From assembly GCA_902836725.1 (NCBI GenBank), contig CADFRV010000116.1, forward strand, positions 1 through 7,499: a stretch of DNA of 7,499 nt. The letters are read 5' to 3'. The stretch is from Muribaculaceae bacterium. Its GTDB lineage: Bacteria; Bacteroidota; Bacteroidia; Bacteroidales; Muribaculaceae. Each line of letters opens with the position of its first letter. The stretch's first letter is position 1. The position numbers and the translations under genes are program-made. Positions 1 to 7,098 of this stretch are shown here, in pieces. Below the pieces are notes generated by a model that saw nothing but the letters and a program-made list of their open reading frames with translations, did not search any database and was not told the origin of the DNA.

Positions 1-478
1 CGCTCATCTTCTCATGCGCGATGATAAGAGCGTTATAAGGGATACTCAATATAGAGAGTACTGCGGTAAATATAGAGAACTGATACACCCAGAATGCAGC
101 TGTAAGCTTATCAGGTGGAATCACCAGTTCCTTCATTACAAACCATAGGCCGACAGTCTCGCCGATCAGCACCACCACGCCGGCAAGCAGAAGATTAAGG
201 CATGTTATTGAGGAGAAAGTGTCCCTGGCATCCTGTTTGCCATTGCTCTCCATGTCAATAATCAAAAAGCGGGAACTCGCACCGCTAAGAGACGCGTTCA
301 GGAAACCCAGCATGGTTATGACTCCGGCTACGACATTGTAAATGCCGTAATCCTCGACTCCCACCGCTTCCAGCAATACACGCGACGTGTATAATGACAC
401 CAATAAGATCAATGCCATCCTGCCGTACAGAAACAATGTGTTTCTGGCTATTCTGTTTTTAGCATCTTCATGCGCCAT
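1..478 (-). CDS. wzx: Wzx-type polysaccharide flippase, N-terminal part
   Basis: This gene runs off the left edge; 159 codons are visible. The protein starts MAHEDAKNRIARNTLFLYGR and continues with long hydrophobic stretches (around residues 20-40, 45-65, 85-110 and 130-155). It contains the segments YTSRVLLEAVGVEDYGIYNV and FLNASLSGASSRFL. This pattern is typical of the N-terminal half of Bacteroidetes oligosaccharide flippases of the MATE/MOP superfamily, which move undecaprenyl-linked repeat units across the inner membrane. The ATG at 478 fits the family N-terminus. In-frame ATGs at 505 and 517 would add 9 or 13 residues and cannot be excluded. The start overlaps the end of wzy by 11 bases, which suggests translational coupling. 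The base composition is AT-richer than in wzc. The C-terminal half, and so completeness, cannot be judged. It could instead be called a generic lipopolysaccharide biosynthesis transporter of the same fold. Confidence 0.87.
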   Translation of the reverse strand, partial: MAHEDAKNRIARNTLFLYGRMALILLVSLYTSRVLLEAVGVEDYGIYNVVAGVITMLGFLNASLSGASSRFLIIDMESNGKQDARDTFSSITCLNLLLAGVVVLIGETVGLWFVMKELVIPPDKLTAAFWVYQFSIFTAVLSILSIPYNALIIAHEKMS

Positions 479-1658
479 CAACAATATGTTTTTTATCCCT
501 GTCATGGTATCTGTCATATCTGTTAGCCATATAAAATAGTGACCACCAGAATGAAAGATATGTTACAGATGCCACCGACATGATATTCAGAAGTACCGTT
601 ACAAAGAATACAGGTGCAAGTGCATCTGTACGGTGCAATAAAACCGATTTTGCTATCTCAAAAAGAATCAGACAGAAAATCACCAGACCAGGAATTCCCT
701 GGTGAAAAAAGACATTCACGAAAGTATTATGGACGATAGTCCGCATACATTCCCCATACACCGGTAAAGACAGTTCATCCATATCCACGCCTATACCCCA
801 TAACATTATCTCCGGAGAATCCTTTATACAATCTATCACACACTCGATCTGGTAAATACGCGACATGGCCGCCCATCCGTTCAACCCTTTCATCGCATAT
901 CTATCTGCAAATTCTCTGGGAAGATCTGTAAATATCATACAGCAAATTATTGCCGATATACTCAGGAATAAAATTGCATATGAAATTTTTCTGAACCGTC
1001 TATGAAGCGTATATATACCTCCTGCCAACAGTATTATCAACGAGATAAAACCGACTCTGGATTGGCCTGCAACAAAAAACGGTATTACCGCAGTTAGAGA
1101 CAACACAGCCAACATAACCCAGATATCGCACTTATAAGAATCCTTAATCTGTTGAAACAAGATGAATACAATCAGATTGAGTGTCAATGCATAATAATTC
1201 GGATCACCAATATAGCCGAAATATCTGCCCTGGCTATCCAACGGGCTTACAAGAATATAGAACGACAGAAATACGATAGAAACACAGACAACTGTCATAT
1301 ATCTGATCATAGCTCCCTCTGCAGTTTTCCTAAGTCCATTGAAACAGGCTATTCCCAATACGATCCGAATCGACGGGGAAGAAAAACACATGGGAATAAT
1401 CCCTTGTATCAGGTCTGTAAGAAATATCCATCCTGCAAATATGGCCATCAGCATATCAAGCCGGTCCCATCTTCTATGGCAAAGATATGCACAAAACAGT
1501 GACAGTCCGCACGGTATGTAAAAAATCTTGCCCATATGTCCGGTATGGGCATACAGGAAGAGTACAAGTGATAATACACAGAAAAAGGCATACGCTTTTT
1601 CCTGCCGGATATCTTTCCTACAATTACAGCAATCGCTCACGATATGAAGAAATCTCAC
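468..1658 (-). CDS. wzy: Wzy-type repeat-unit polymerase (O-antigen polymerase/ligase-like membrane protein)
   Basis: This is a 396-residue, strongly hydrophobic protein with about ten predicted membrane segments, from about residue 22 to 376. Family-like marks are GDPNYYALTLNLIVF (151-165), QSRVGFISL (199-207) and a periplasmic loop of roughly 244-310. The loop contains WGIGVD (287-292) and ends in VHNTFVNVFFHQGIPG (309-324). This arrangement matches the O-antigen ligase/polymerase family, which joins lipid-linked repeat units in the periplasm; sequence identity within the family is low, so the call rests on topology and context. The start is GTG at 1658: an in-frame stop lies at 1673-1671 and the first in-frame ATG (codon 42) would remove the first membrane segment. 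A second GTG at codon 7 is possible. The gene begins 29 bases after wzc and overlaps wzx. It is clearly AT-richer than wzc, as expected for a serotype-specific gene. Confidence 0.85.
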   Translation of the reverse strand: MRFLHIVSDCCNCRKDIRQEKAYAFFCVLSLVLFLYAHTGHMGKIFYIPCGLSLFCAYLCHRRWDRLDMLMAIFAGWIFLTDLIQGIIPMCFSSPSIRIVLGIACFNGLRKTAEGAMIRYMTVVCVSIVFLSFYILVSPLDSQGRYFGYIGDPNYYALTLNLIVFILFQQIKDSYKCDIWVMLAVLSLTAVIPFFVAGQSRVGFISLIILLAGGIYTLHRRFRKISYAILFLSISAIICCMIFTDLPREFADRYAMKGLNGWAAMSRIYQIECVIDCIKDSPEIMLWGIGVDMDELSLPVYGECMRTIVHNTFVNVFFHQGIPGLVIFCLILFEIAKSVLLHRTDALAPVFFVTVLLNIMSVASVTYLSFWWSLFYMANRYDRYHDRDKKHIVDGA

Positions 1659-1687
1659 ATCTGCAAATATTCATCTGACAGCTGCAT

Positions 1688-4153
1688 TTACTTTTCCCCA
1701 TGTGCTGTGTAGCCGTAGCCGTAAGCGTAGCCGTAGGTGGAGCGGAGCGAGCCGAGGTGGGAGGTGTCGGTGCCGTTGAGGATCAGGGCCATGTTGCGGT
1801 AACGGCGGGTGTCGTAGAAGTGCTGTATCTGGGGGAGCATATCGCGCTCGAGCAGGCCGGCACGGATCACGAAGAGGGTCATGTCGGCATGGGAGTTGAT
1901 GATCTTGGCATCTGCCACCACTTCCACCGGCGGACAGTCGAGCAGCACATAGTCGTAGTGCTCGCGCAGATTGTCGATAAGGGTGCTGAGACGGGGTGAG
2001 TAGAGGAGCTCGGCGGGGTTGGGCGGAAGGGCTCCCACGGGTATTATGTCAAGGCCCCGGGTGTCGTTGGCGTTGCGCACGGTGATATCGTCGATGGTCA
2101 CATGACCCGAGAGGTAGGCGCTGACGCCACGCGCGGGGCTGCCTACATAGGTGCTCAGCGATGCCTTGCGCAGGTCGAGGTCCACCACCGCCACACGATG
2201 TCCTTTTATGGCCAGTGTGGTGGCGAGGTTCATGGTTATGAATGTCTTTCCGGAGCCGGGATTGGCGGATGTGACCATTATGGTGTGTGCGCCAGTGGCG
2301 TCGGCGTCGGCCATAAGCTCGAGGTTGGTGCGGATAACGCGGAATGCCTCGTTGATAATATTTGAAGAGCCGTGGCGCACTACCACCATGCGGCGGTCGC
2401 GCTCGTTGTCGCGCGCCGGGCGCAGGCGTGCCAGTCCGTGACGCGGCCTGTATCCGAGGGGTATCTCTCCGACGAAAGGTATCGACATGGCTTCGATGTC
2501 CTTGCGTCCGCGCACACGGCTGTTAAGGAGTTCGCTCAGGTAAATCGCCCCGATGGGTAAGAGCAGCCCGAGGAGCACCGACACTGCCATCACATTGCGG
2601 CGGTTGGGCGACACGGGACGGTCAGAGCCCATGGGCGGTGTGATCATGCGTGAGTTGTATGCCGTGAAAGCCTGGCTCAGCTCGTTCTCCTCGCGTTTCT
2701 GCAGGAGATAGAGATACAGGCTCTCTTTCACTTTCTGCTGGCGCTCCACGCTGAGCAGGTAGCGTGCCTGTGTGGGGTTGGCCTGGAGGCGCGACGATGC
2801 CGCCGCCTGCGACGAGCGGGCGGTGGTCACGGCGGAGTTGAGTGTCACCACATAGTTGTCGATACTCTGCACGATGGCCTCGCGCATGCCTTTGAGCTGA
2901 CTGTCCATATCCACCACAAGGGGATTCTCGGTGGAGGAGTTCTCCACGAGGTTGTTGCGCTCGAGCAGACGGGTATTGTAGGCGGCTATCTGCGATTCGA
3001 TATTGAGGTTCTCGATGCCGGAATTGGCGGGAAGCACGTTGAACGTATTGGCGGAATTGCTCAGATAGGAGCGTATGTAGCGCGCCATGGCCAGGCGGTT
3101 GTTGAGCGTGGCCACTTCATCGTCTGCCGCCGCGGCACGGCTGATGTAAAGCTGCGAAACCTGCTCCACATCGGGCACCATATGGGTTGACTTGTAGGAT
3201 GATATATCGGAGTCGACGCTTCCGAGCTCGCTTTCTATCACGGCCAGACGGTCTTTGATGAACTCGGAGGTGGAGACTGCAATGCGGTTCTTGTCCTGTA
3301 TCCAGTTTTCGTTATACACCTCTATTACGCCTTGCAGCAGGTCCTCGGCACGCTCGGGGCTGACGTCGGCATATCGCAGGGTGATGATCGAAGCATAGTC
3401 TTCGGGAGCCTCCGCCACAAGCTCACCGGCAAGACGGGCGGCTACTTTCGCGACCGGAGTGCGGATCACCTGTATCTCGAGGGGGGAGGTGAGCTTGCCG
3501 CCGTCGTACATGGCGCCGGGAGCCACGGCAACACGCCCGAACGGTGTCTGAAGGGTGTCGATGCGGTCATATCGCCCTGTCACCGGTGTGGCGCCCTCTA
3601 TCTCGCCGTCGGCATCCTCGAACGCCCTCAGTGTGAGCGAGCCGTCGGGAGCGGCCACCGCCTCGAAAGCCGCCTGGCCTTTGGATCCGAGGTCGGGAAA
3701 AGTGAAACGCAGGGGGAGGTTTGTGCCGTAAAGAGGGGTGTCGTGGAATGCGCCTTTGGCGGAATAATCCACGTCAAGCCCCAGGCGGCTCACCACCTCG
3801 GCCATAACCGTGGGGGAAGTGATGGATGCGAGCTCGTTGAGGACGTTTGTATTAGGCTGTAAAAAAGCGATCCCGGAGAATGAAGCCCCGACATCGCCAC
3901 CGGCAGTTCCCCCCAGGCGGTCATCCTTGATGAGCAACTGGGTGGAACGTTCATATACAGGAACGGTTCGGAGGATATAATATACCCCCAGACCGCAGCA
4001 TATCGCAAGCGAAATTACGAACCAGTACCATCTGCTGAGGCAGAGCCACAGCAGATCCTTGATTTTCAATGTTTGATCCGAGGCAGCCGCAACGGCCTCG
4101 GCAGAAGGTTGTTGAACGCTATCTAACACGTGATAATCAGACATATATGTCAT
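1688..4153 (-). CDS. wzc: Wzc-like polysaccharide co-polymerase with C-terminal BY-kinase domain
   Basis: This 821-residue inner-membrane protein controls chain length and export and autophosphorylates on tyrosine. An N-terminal cytoplasmic stretch is followed by membrane segment 1 (about 34-61), a large periplasmic Wzz/coiled-coil part (about 62-520, with helical stretches near 295-355 and 385-495) and a proline-rich PPMGSDRPVSPNRRN (506-520). Membrane segment 2 is about 521-540. The kinase domain has the oligomerisation motif ExxRxxR (E602, R605, R608), Walker A SANPGSGKT (629-637), Walker A' VAVVDLDLRKA (654-664) and Walker B YVLLDCPP (735-742). The tail carries five alternating tyrosines (Y807, 809, 811, 813, 815), the usual phosphorylation cluster. 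All catalytic motifs look intact. The chosen ATG at 4153 has an alternative three codons in. No Wzb-type phosphatase is visible in the window. The gene is GC-rich, unlike wzy and wzx downstream. Confidence 0.96.
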   Translation of the reverse strand: MTYMSDYHVLDSVQQPSAEAVAAASDQTLKIKDLLWLCLSRWYWFVISLAICCGLGVYYILRTVPVYERSTQLLIKDDRLGGTAGGDVGASFSGIAFLQPNTNVLNELASITSPTVMAEVVSRLGLDVDYSAKGAFHDTPLYGTNLPLRFTFPDLGSKGQAAFEAVAAPDGSLTLRAFEDADGEIEGATPVTGRYDRIDTLQTPFGRVAVAPGAMYDGGKLTSPLEIQVIRTPVAKVAARLAGELVAEAPEDYASIITLRYADVSPERAEDLLQGVIEVYNENWIQDKNRIAVSTSEFIKDRLAVIESELGSVDSDISSYKSTHMVPDVEQVSQLYISRAAAADDEVATLNNRLAMARYIRSYLSNSANTFNVLPANSGIENLNIESQIAAYNTRLLERNNLVENSSTENPLVVDMDSQLKGMREAIVQSIDNYVVTLNSAVTTARSSQAAASSRLQANPTQARYLLSVERQQKVKESLYLYLLQKREENELSQAFTAYNSRMITPPMGSDRPVSPNRRNVMAVSVLLGLLLPIGAIYLSELLNSRVRGRKDIEAMSIPFVGEIPLGYRPRHGLARLRPARDNERDRRMVVVRHGSSNIINEAFRVIRTNLELMADADATGAHTIMVTSANPGSGKTFITMNLATTLAIKGHRVAVVDLDLRKASLSTYVGSPARGVSAYLSGHVTIDDITVRNANDTRGLDIIPVGALPPNPAELLYSPRLSTLIDNLREHYDYVLLDCPPVEVVADAKIINSHADMTLFVIRAGLLERDMLPQIQHFYDTRRYRNMALILNGTDTSHLGSLRSTYGYAYGYGYTAHGEK
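1709..1735 (-). repeat. Short hexamer repeat encoding the Wzc tyrosine tail
   Basis: Near the 3' end of wzc the plus strand reads three AGCCGT units and one AAGCGT unit in a row (1711-1734). On the coding strand this gives alternating TAC tyrosine codons with GGC/GCT small-residue codons, residues 807-815. A six-base unit keeps the frame when copies are gained or lost, so the number of phosphorylatable tyrosines could change by slippage. Variation itself is not shown by this single sequence. Confidence 0.7.
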
Positions 4154-4161
4154 CAGATTAT

Positions 4162-4189
4162 ATCACCGGAACCGTCGCGGCCCGGTGAT
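4162..4189 (-). promoter_or_regulatory. Stem-loop just upstream of the wzc start codon
   Basis: A perfect 8-bp inverted repeat, ATCACCGG at 4162-4169 and CCGGTGAT at 4182-4189, encloses 12 bases. In the minus-strand transcript the stem ends 8 nt before the wzc ATG, close enough to affect ribosome access. It lies in a 109-bp gap between wza and wzc that also holds a 7-bp A/T-rich repeat (GGAAAAA 4198-4204 with TTTTTCC 4210-4216) and a GC-containing one (GTTGC 4218-4222 with GCAAC 4234-4238, plus two inner G-C pairs after a mismatch). None is followed by a proper U tract, so I do not call a terminator. The symmetry is seen directly; the regulatory role is inference. Confidence 0.45.
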
Positions 4190-4262
4190 GATTGGTTGGA
4201 AAAACAGATTTTTTCCCGTTGCCGCCGTCCGCAGCAACAGGGCATAATAAAACCACCAGGGC

Positions 4263-5087
4263 CTACTTCCAGATAAGTACGGCTATGGTGGTTGCGAGAG
4301 ACGCTATCGAGATCCAGAACGACGGGGTAAGGGGCGCGTTGCCGTTGGCCGTGGTCTGGCGTTTGCGTACATCGTTGGGCGACACATACACCACATCGTC
4401 CTGCTGCAGATAGAACGCAGGGCTCTGCACGGTCTGTGCCGAGTTTGTAAGGTCAAGACGGTATGCCATCTGGCGTCCGTCCTCTATGCGGGTCACAAGT
4501 ATATCCTTGCGCTGTCCCTGTATAGTGAGGTCGCCGGCTCCGGCGATCGCGTCGAGGATGGTGAAGCGGTCGCGGTCGAAGTTCACACGTCCCGGCTTGT
4601 TCACCTCGCCGAGCACCGTGACCCCGTGGTTGAGGAAGTCGACAACCACAACCGGATCCTTGATCTGGTTGCGTGTAATGAGCTGCTCACGGATATAGTC
4701 GGCCACCTCGTTGCGGCGCATCCCCTCGATATGGAGCGTGCCAAGCTGCGGGAACTGTATGTCGCCGTACTGGTCGACCACATACGAGGCCACCTCGTTG
4801 TTGCCGGAGGTAGGCGATGTGGACACCCCGGGCTGCCCCACACGGTGGGCCATCATAGGGAGATTGTACAACGCCGCCAGCTGCGGGTCCTTAGACACCA
4901 CAAGGATCGACAGACGGTCGTCGGGACGCACCGTAATATCCTTGACTGAATTGATTTCCTGAACGGTGCCGGCCTCCAGTTCGCTGAAATATGTCACATC
5001 GCGGGGAGAACGGCAAGAACTTAGCGCACCGGCCATAACGGCGGCCGTGCATAATGATAAAAGGCACCTTGATTTTATAAAATACAT
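4263..5087 (-). CDS. wza: Wza-like outer-membrane polysaccharide export lipoprotein
   Basis: This 274-residue protein is predicted to form the export channel for the finished polymer. The N-terminus is a lipoprotein signal with lipobox LSSC (22-25), so the mature protein should begin at C25 and be lipid-anchored. The polysaccharide-export (Poly_export) domain spans about 46-150, with VRPDDRLSI (53-61) and YVVDQYGDIQFPQLGTL (102-118). An SLBB domain follows from about 154, with VTVLGEVNKPGRVNF (156-170) and LDAIAGAGDLT (178-188). The C-terminus has a single hydrophobic segment (about 255-273) that probably crosses the outer membrane. It is shorter than E. coli Wza but of normal length for Bacteroidetes homologues. 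It lies 141 bp after the transferase gene and 109 bp before wzc, its functional partner. The ATG at 5087 sits directly before a normal signal peptide, which supports this start. Confidence 0.95.
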   Translation of the reverse strand: MYFIKSRCLLSLCTAAVMAGALSSCRSPRDVTYFSELEAGTVQEINSVKDITVRPDDRLSILVVSKDPQLAALYNLPMMAHRVGQPGVSTSPTSGNNEVASYVVDQYGDIQFPQLGTLHIEGMRRNEVADYIREQLITRNQIKDPVVVVDFLNHGVTVLGEVNKPGRVNFDRDRFTILDAIAGAGDLTIQGQRKDILVTRIEDGRQMAYRLDLTNSAQTVQSPAFYLQQDDVVYVSPNDVRKRQTTANGNAPLTPSFWISIASLATTIAVLIWK

Positions 5088-5145
5088 AAAGCTCTGTTTG
5101 TAGACAGACTACCTGTTAATACGCAATACATTCCACACAGGCACC

Positions 5146-5176
5146 ATTCCACCTTTCACGTGAATACAGGCGGAAT
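5146..5176 (-). promoter_or_regulatory. Stem-loop with nested TTCACGTGAA palindrome upstream of wza
   Basis: On the minus strand, ATTCCGCCT pairs with AGGTGGAAT to give a 9-bp stem including one G-U pair, around a 13-nt loop. The corresponding plus-strand positions (5151 and 5171) form an A-C mismatch, so the structure is more stable in the minus-strand RNA. The loop overlaps a perfect 10-bp DNA palindrome, TTCACGTGAA (5155-5164), which could be a protein-binding site. It lies in the 140-bp gap ahead of wza. The function is unknown; possible roles are RNA processing, translational control or an operator. Confidence 0.45.
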
Positions 5177-5200
5177 CGCAAAAAAAGAAATTTCATACTG

Positions 5201-5221
5201 AGCCACAGACGCTATGTGGCT
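5201..5221 (-). promoter_or_regulatory. Stem-loop after the transferase gene, possible weak or partial terminator
   Basis: A 7-bp perfect inverted repeat (AGCCACA 5201-5207, TGTGGCT 5215-5221) with a 7-base loop begins 7 bases after the stop codon of the WecA-like gene. On the minus strand a run of seven T (5186-5180) follows, but only 14 nt after the stem, so it is not a canonical intrinsic terminator. The position between two genes of one operon suggests a pause, partial terminator or RNA-processing site. It could matter for a NusG-like regulator that promotes read-through. This role is inference. Confidence 0.35.
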
Positions 5222-5228
5222 TCACGGA

Positions 5229-6398
5229 TCACTCGTATCCGTTAGTGATACCAAGTCTGGCCTGACGGCTCTTTATAAGACGTGTAAGGGTATAGTTCAC
5301 AATGATCCAGAACACCAGATCGGCCACAAGCACCACTGCAGGTCCCACATACCGGCCGAGCCATATGTTGAGGACGATCAGTACGGCCGAAGTCGACAGG
5401 ATCGTTATCATTGTGAGACGATGAGGTATACCGAGGGCGAGGAGTTTATGATGGATGTGTGTCTTGTCGGGAAGGAACGGGCTTTTGCCACGCAGGATGC
5501 GGTGCATGAACACTCTGAGCACATCCATGCAGGGGATGGCCAGAGGAGCGAATGCCACCACCATTATGTTGGAGGCGATGATGCCCCCGTCGATAATATA
5601 TGTGGTCTTTATGGCGAGGAACGACAGCAGGATGCCTATGGTGAGTGCACCGGTGTCGCCCATAAATATCTTCTTCTGCATTACCGGATTGCCGAACACA
5701 TTGTAATAGAAGAACGGCACAAGTGTGCCGAGGCCGGCAAAGGCGAGCAGGGCATAGATCCAGTATCCTGCGGAAAGGAATGCGAAGCCGTAGAATGCCA
5801 TGGCGATACCGCTAAGCCCCGACGCGAGGCCGTCGATGCCGTCGATAAGGTTTATGGCATTGGTGATATACACCACAAGGAGTATGGTCAGTCCCCATGC
5901 CAGAGGCCAGGGCAACTCATAGATGCCGAACATTCCGTGGAGGTTGTCGATGCGCACTCCTCCGAGAGCCAGCAGGCAGGCTGCTATAATCTGTGCGATG
6001 AATTTGGCCGAATAGCGCACTCCGATGAGGTCGTCGGCGATCCCGACAAGATACATCACCATTATGGCGCACAGGCCGAAGCTAAGCGGCAGGAAGCGGG
6101 AGGCAAGCTGTGCCCTCGCCTCGGGGCCATGCTCGTCAAGCGAGAGGCCAAAGTGCAGATGCGCCCATTCCGAACCGAACAACACCTCAATGCCGATCAC
6201 AAAACAGAGGGAGAAGATGATCGAGGGCATGAAAGCGATCCCACCGAGACGTGGAACCGCCGCAGTGTGGATTTTCCGTTCATCAGGCTCATCGAACAGG
6301 CGTTTGCGAAAAGCGATAAGGAGAATTTTAGGAATGATGATACCTGCGAGTATTGCACTAATGAGAAATACTGCCAATCCGTCTAATGTAAACTGCAT
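5229..6398 (-). CDS. wecA: WecA/MraY-family undecaprenyl-phosphate sugar-1-phosphate transferase
   Basis: This polytopic inner-membrane enzyme of 389 residues transfers a sugar-1-phosphate (typically GlcNAc-1-P or a related HexNAc-1-P) from UDP-sugar to undecaprenyl phosphate, the first step of repeat-unit assembly. Family motifs are complete: PRLGG (49-53), ADDLIGVR with the paired catalytic aspartates D122/D123, NAINLIDGIDGLA (180-192), MGDTG (246-250) and HIHH (314-317). The HIHH form points to the WecA/TagO-like branch rather than to MraY of peptidoglycan synthesis. About ten to eleven membrane segments are apparent. The frame can be extended two codons to a TTG at 6404, but the ATG at 6398 gives a normal N-terminus (MQFTLDGLAVFL) and is preferred. 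It lies second in the operon, 108 bp after upxY. The substrate sugar cannot be read from the sequence. Confidence 0.94.
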   Translation of the reverse strand: MQFTLDGLAVFLISAILAGIIIPKILLIAFRKRLFDEPDERKIHTAAVPRLGGIAFMPSIIFSLCFVIGIEVLFGSEWAHLHFGLSLDEHGPEARAQLASRFLPLSFGLCAIMVMYLVGIADDLIGVRYSAKFIAQIIAACLLALGGVRIDNLHGMFGIYELPWPLAWGLTILLVVYITNAINLIDGIDGLASGLSGIAMAFYGFAFLSAGYWIYALLAFAGLGTLVPFFYYNVFGNPVMQKKIFMGDTGALTIGILLSFLAIKTTYIIDGGIIASNIMVVAFAPLAIPCMDVLRVFMHRILRGKSPFLPDKTHIHHKLLALGIPHRLTMITILSTSAVLIVLNIWLGRYVGPAVVLVADLVFWIIVNYTLTRLIKSRQARLGITNGYE

Positions 6399-6440
6399 GT
6401 GCAATTGTTTTTTAGGTTAAGACTTGATATATGTGTGTGA

Positions 6441-6496
6441 TTTGATTCAAACATGCTAATAGACTTTTCAGGCCAACAGCTATACTGATCAATCAG
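6441..6496. other. Two small dyads in the upxY-wecA gap
   Basis: The gap 6399-6506 is AT-rich and has no supported gene. It contains two short symmetric sites: TTTGA-t-TCAAA (6441-6451) and CTGAT-ca-ATCAG (6485-6496). Both have loops too short for an RNA hairpin, so if functional they would act as DNA-binding sites. I find no TAnnTTTG promoter box on the minus strand here. Short dyads like these also occur by chance. Confidence 0.2.
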
Positions 6497-6506
6497 GGCG
6501 ACCGTA

Positions 6507-7022
6507 TTACGGAAGCCTCTCGAGGAAAGATGCGGGGATATATGATGTGGCTACAGCACATATCCCGCTTATCGACACTACCAGACGCCTGTTCCCCCGA
6601 ATTCGCCTGATAAACCCCTCCGCTCCCTGAAAAGGACCTTGAAGCACCCTCACCCGCTGCCCTACCGAATAATCGGCTGAATTGTCGGAAAGATACTCCA
6701 GACCGTCGGCATGGGCCGATGTGACAAGGCGGAACATAATCATCTCCCGTTCCGGGATAATGGCCGGGAAACCATCCGAAGCCGGATAAAACATCGCACG
6801 GCCGTTTATTAAGTCTTTGATATGTCTTACCTTACAGTCAGCAGCCTTCAAAAAGAGCAGACCGGCTATCGCCGGACGCTGACGGCTGACCTTTTTGCCA
6901 TCGGAATTCACTGTCACCACTTCCTGTTTCGGAACATAACATTCACAGTCGCCAAGAGCCGTAAGATCGGCCTCGACAGTCGCGACCCTATTATGAAACA
7001 CCTTCAGCGCATACCAGTTCAA
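6507..7022 (-). CDS. upxY: UpxY-like NusG-family transcription antiterminator
   Basis: This 171-residue protein is made of a NusG N-terminal (NGN) domain (about 1-105, beginning NWYALKVFHNRV and with RPAIAGLLFLKA at 48-59) and a C-terminal KOW region (about 118-168, with YSVGQRVRVLQGPFQGAEGF). Proteins of this type are the first genes of Bacteroides capsule operons; UpxY proteins bind near the 5' untranslated region of their own operon and prevent premature termination. Here too it is the first gene, downstream of a long leader. The start is TTG at 7022: no ATG, GTG or TTG lies in frame between it and the stop at 7109-7107, and the next usable start would cut into the conserved WYAL strand. 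No UpxZ-type partner gene follows. It could be labelled RfaH-like/NusG paralogue; the capsule context favours UpxY. Confidence 0.92.
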   Translation of the reverse strand: MNWYALKVFHNRVATVEADLTALGDCECYVPKQEVVTVNSDGKKVSRQRPAIAGLLFLKAADCKVRHIKDLINGRAMFYPASDGFPAIIPEREMIMFRLVTSAHADGLEYLSDNSADYSVGQRVRVLQGPFQGAEGFIRRIRGNRRLVVSISGICAVATSYIPASFLERLP

Positions 7023-7084
7023 CTTTTTATCAGCCGGAGAAGGCGATATCAGGGACGATATATATTGAGCCGAAGGTTGTATGG

Positions 7085-7098
7085 CAGTAAAATTACTG
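7085..7098. promoter_or_regulatory. CAGTAA-aa-TTACTG dyad upstream of upxY
   Basis: Six-base perfect arms separated by two bases lie 62 bp before the upxY start, in an AT-rich stretch that also holds TATACGTATA (7110-7119). The two-base centre rules out an RNA hairpin without opening the stem, so a DNA-binding dimer site is the better guess. No regulator is identified, and chance occurrence is possible. Confidence 0.25.

Noticed and set aside
3332..3862. A 176-codon plus-strand frame inside wzc
   Set aside because: It lies fully antisense to the Wzc periplasmic domain in a GC-rich gene, where long shadow frames are expected, and no recognisable domain is visible.
5214..6386. A 390-codon open frame on the plus strand opposite the WecA-like gene
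   Set aside because: It mirrors nearly the whole transferase gene, and its translation is rich in His, Glu and Cys without any family motif or membrane segments. The minus frame carries every catalytic motif, so this is an antisense shadow.
6399..6404. TTG at 6404 as start of the WecA-like gene
   Set aside because: An ATG two codons later gives a normal N-terminus, and a rare start is not needed.
6392..6470. A 23-codon minus-strand frame beginning near 6470 that overlaps the start of the transferase gene in another frame
   Set aside because: It has no hydrophobic or domain character and would overlap the real start; chance is the simplest explanation.
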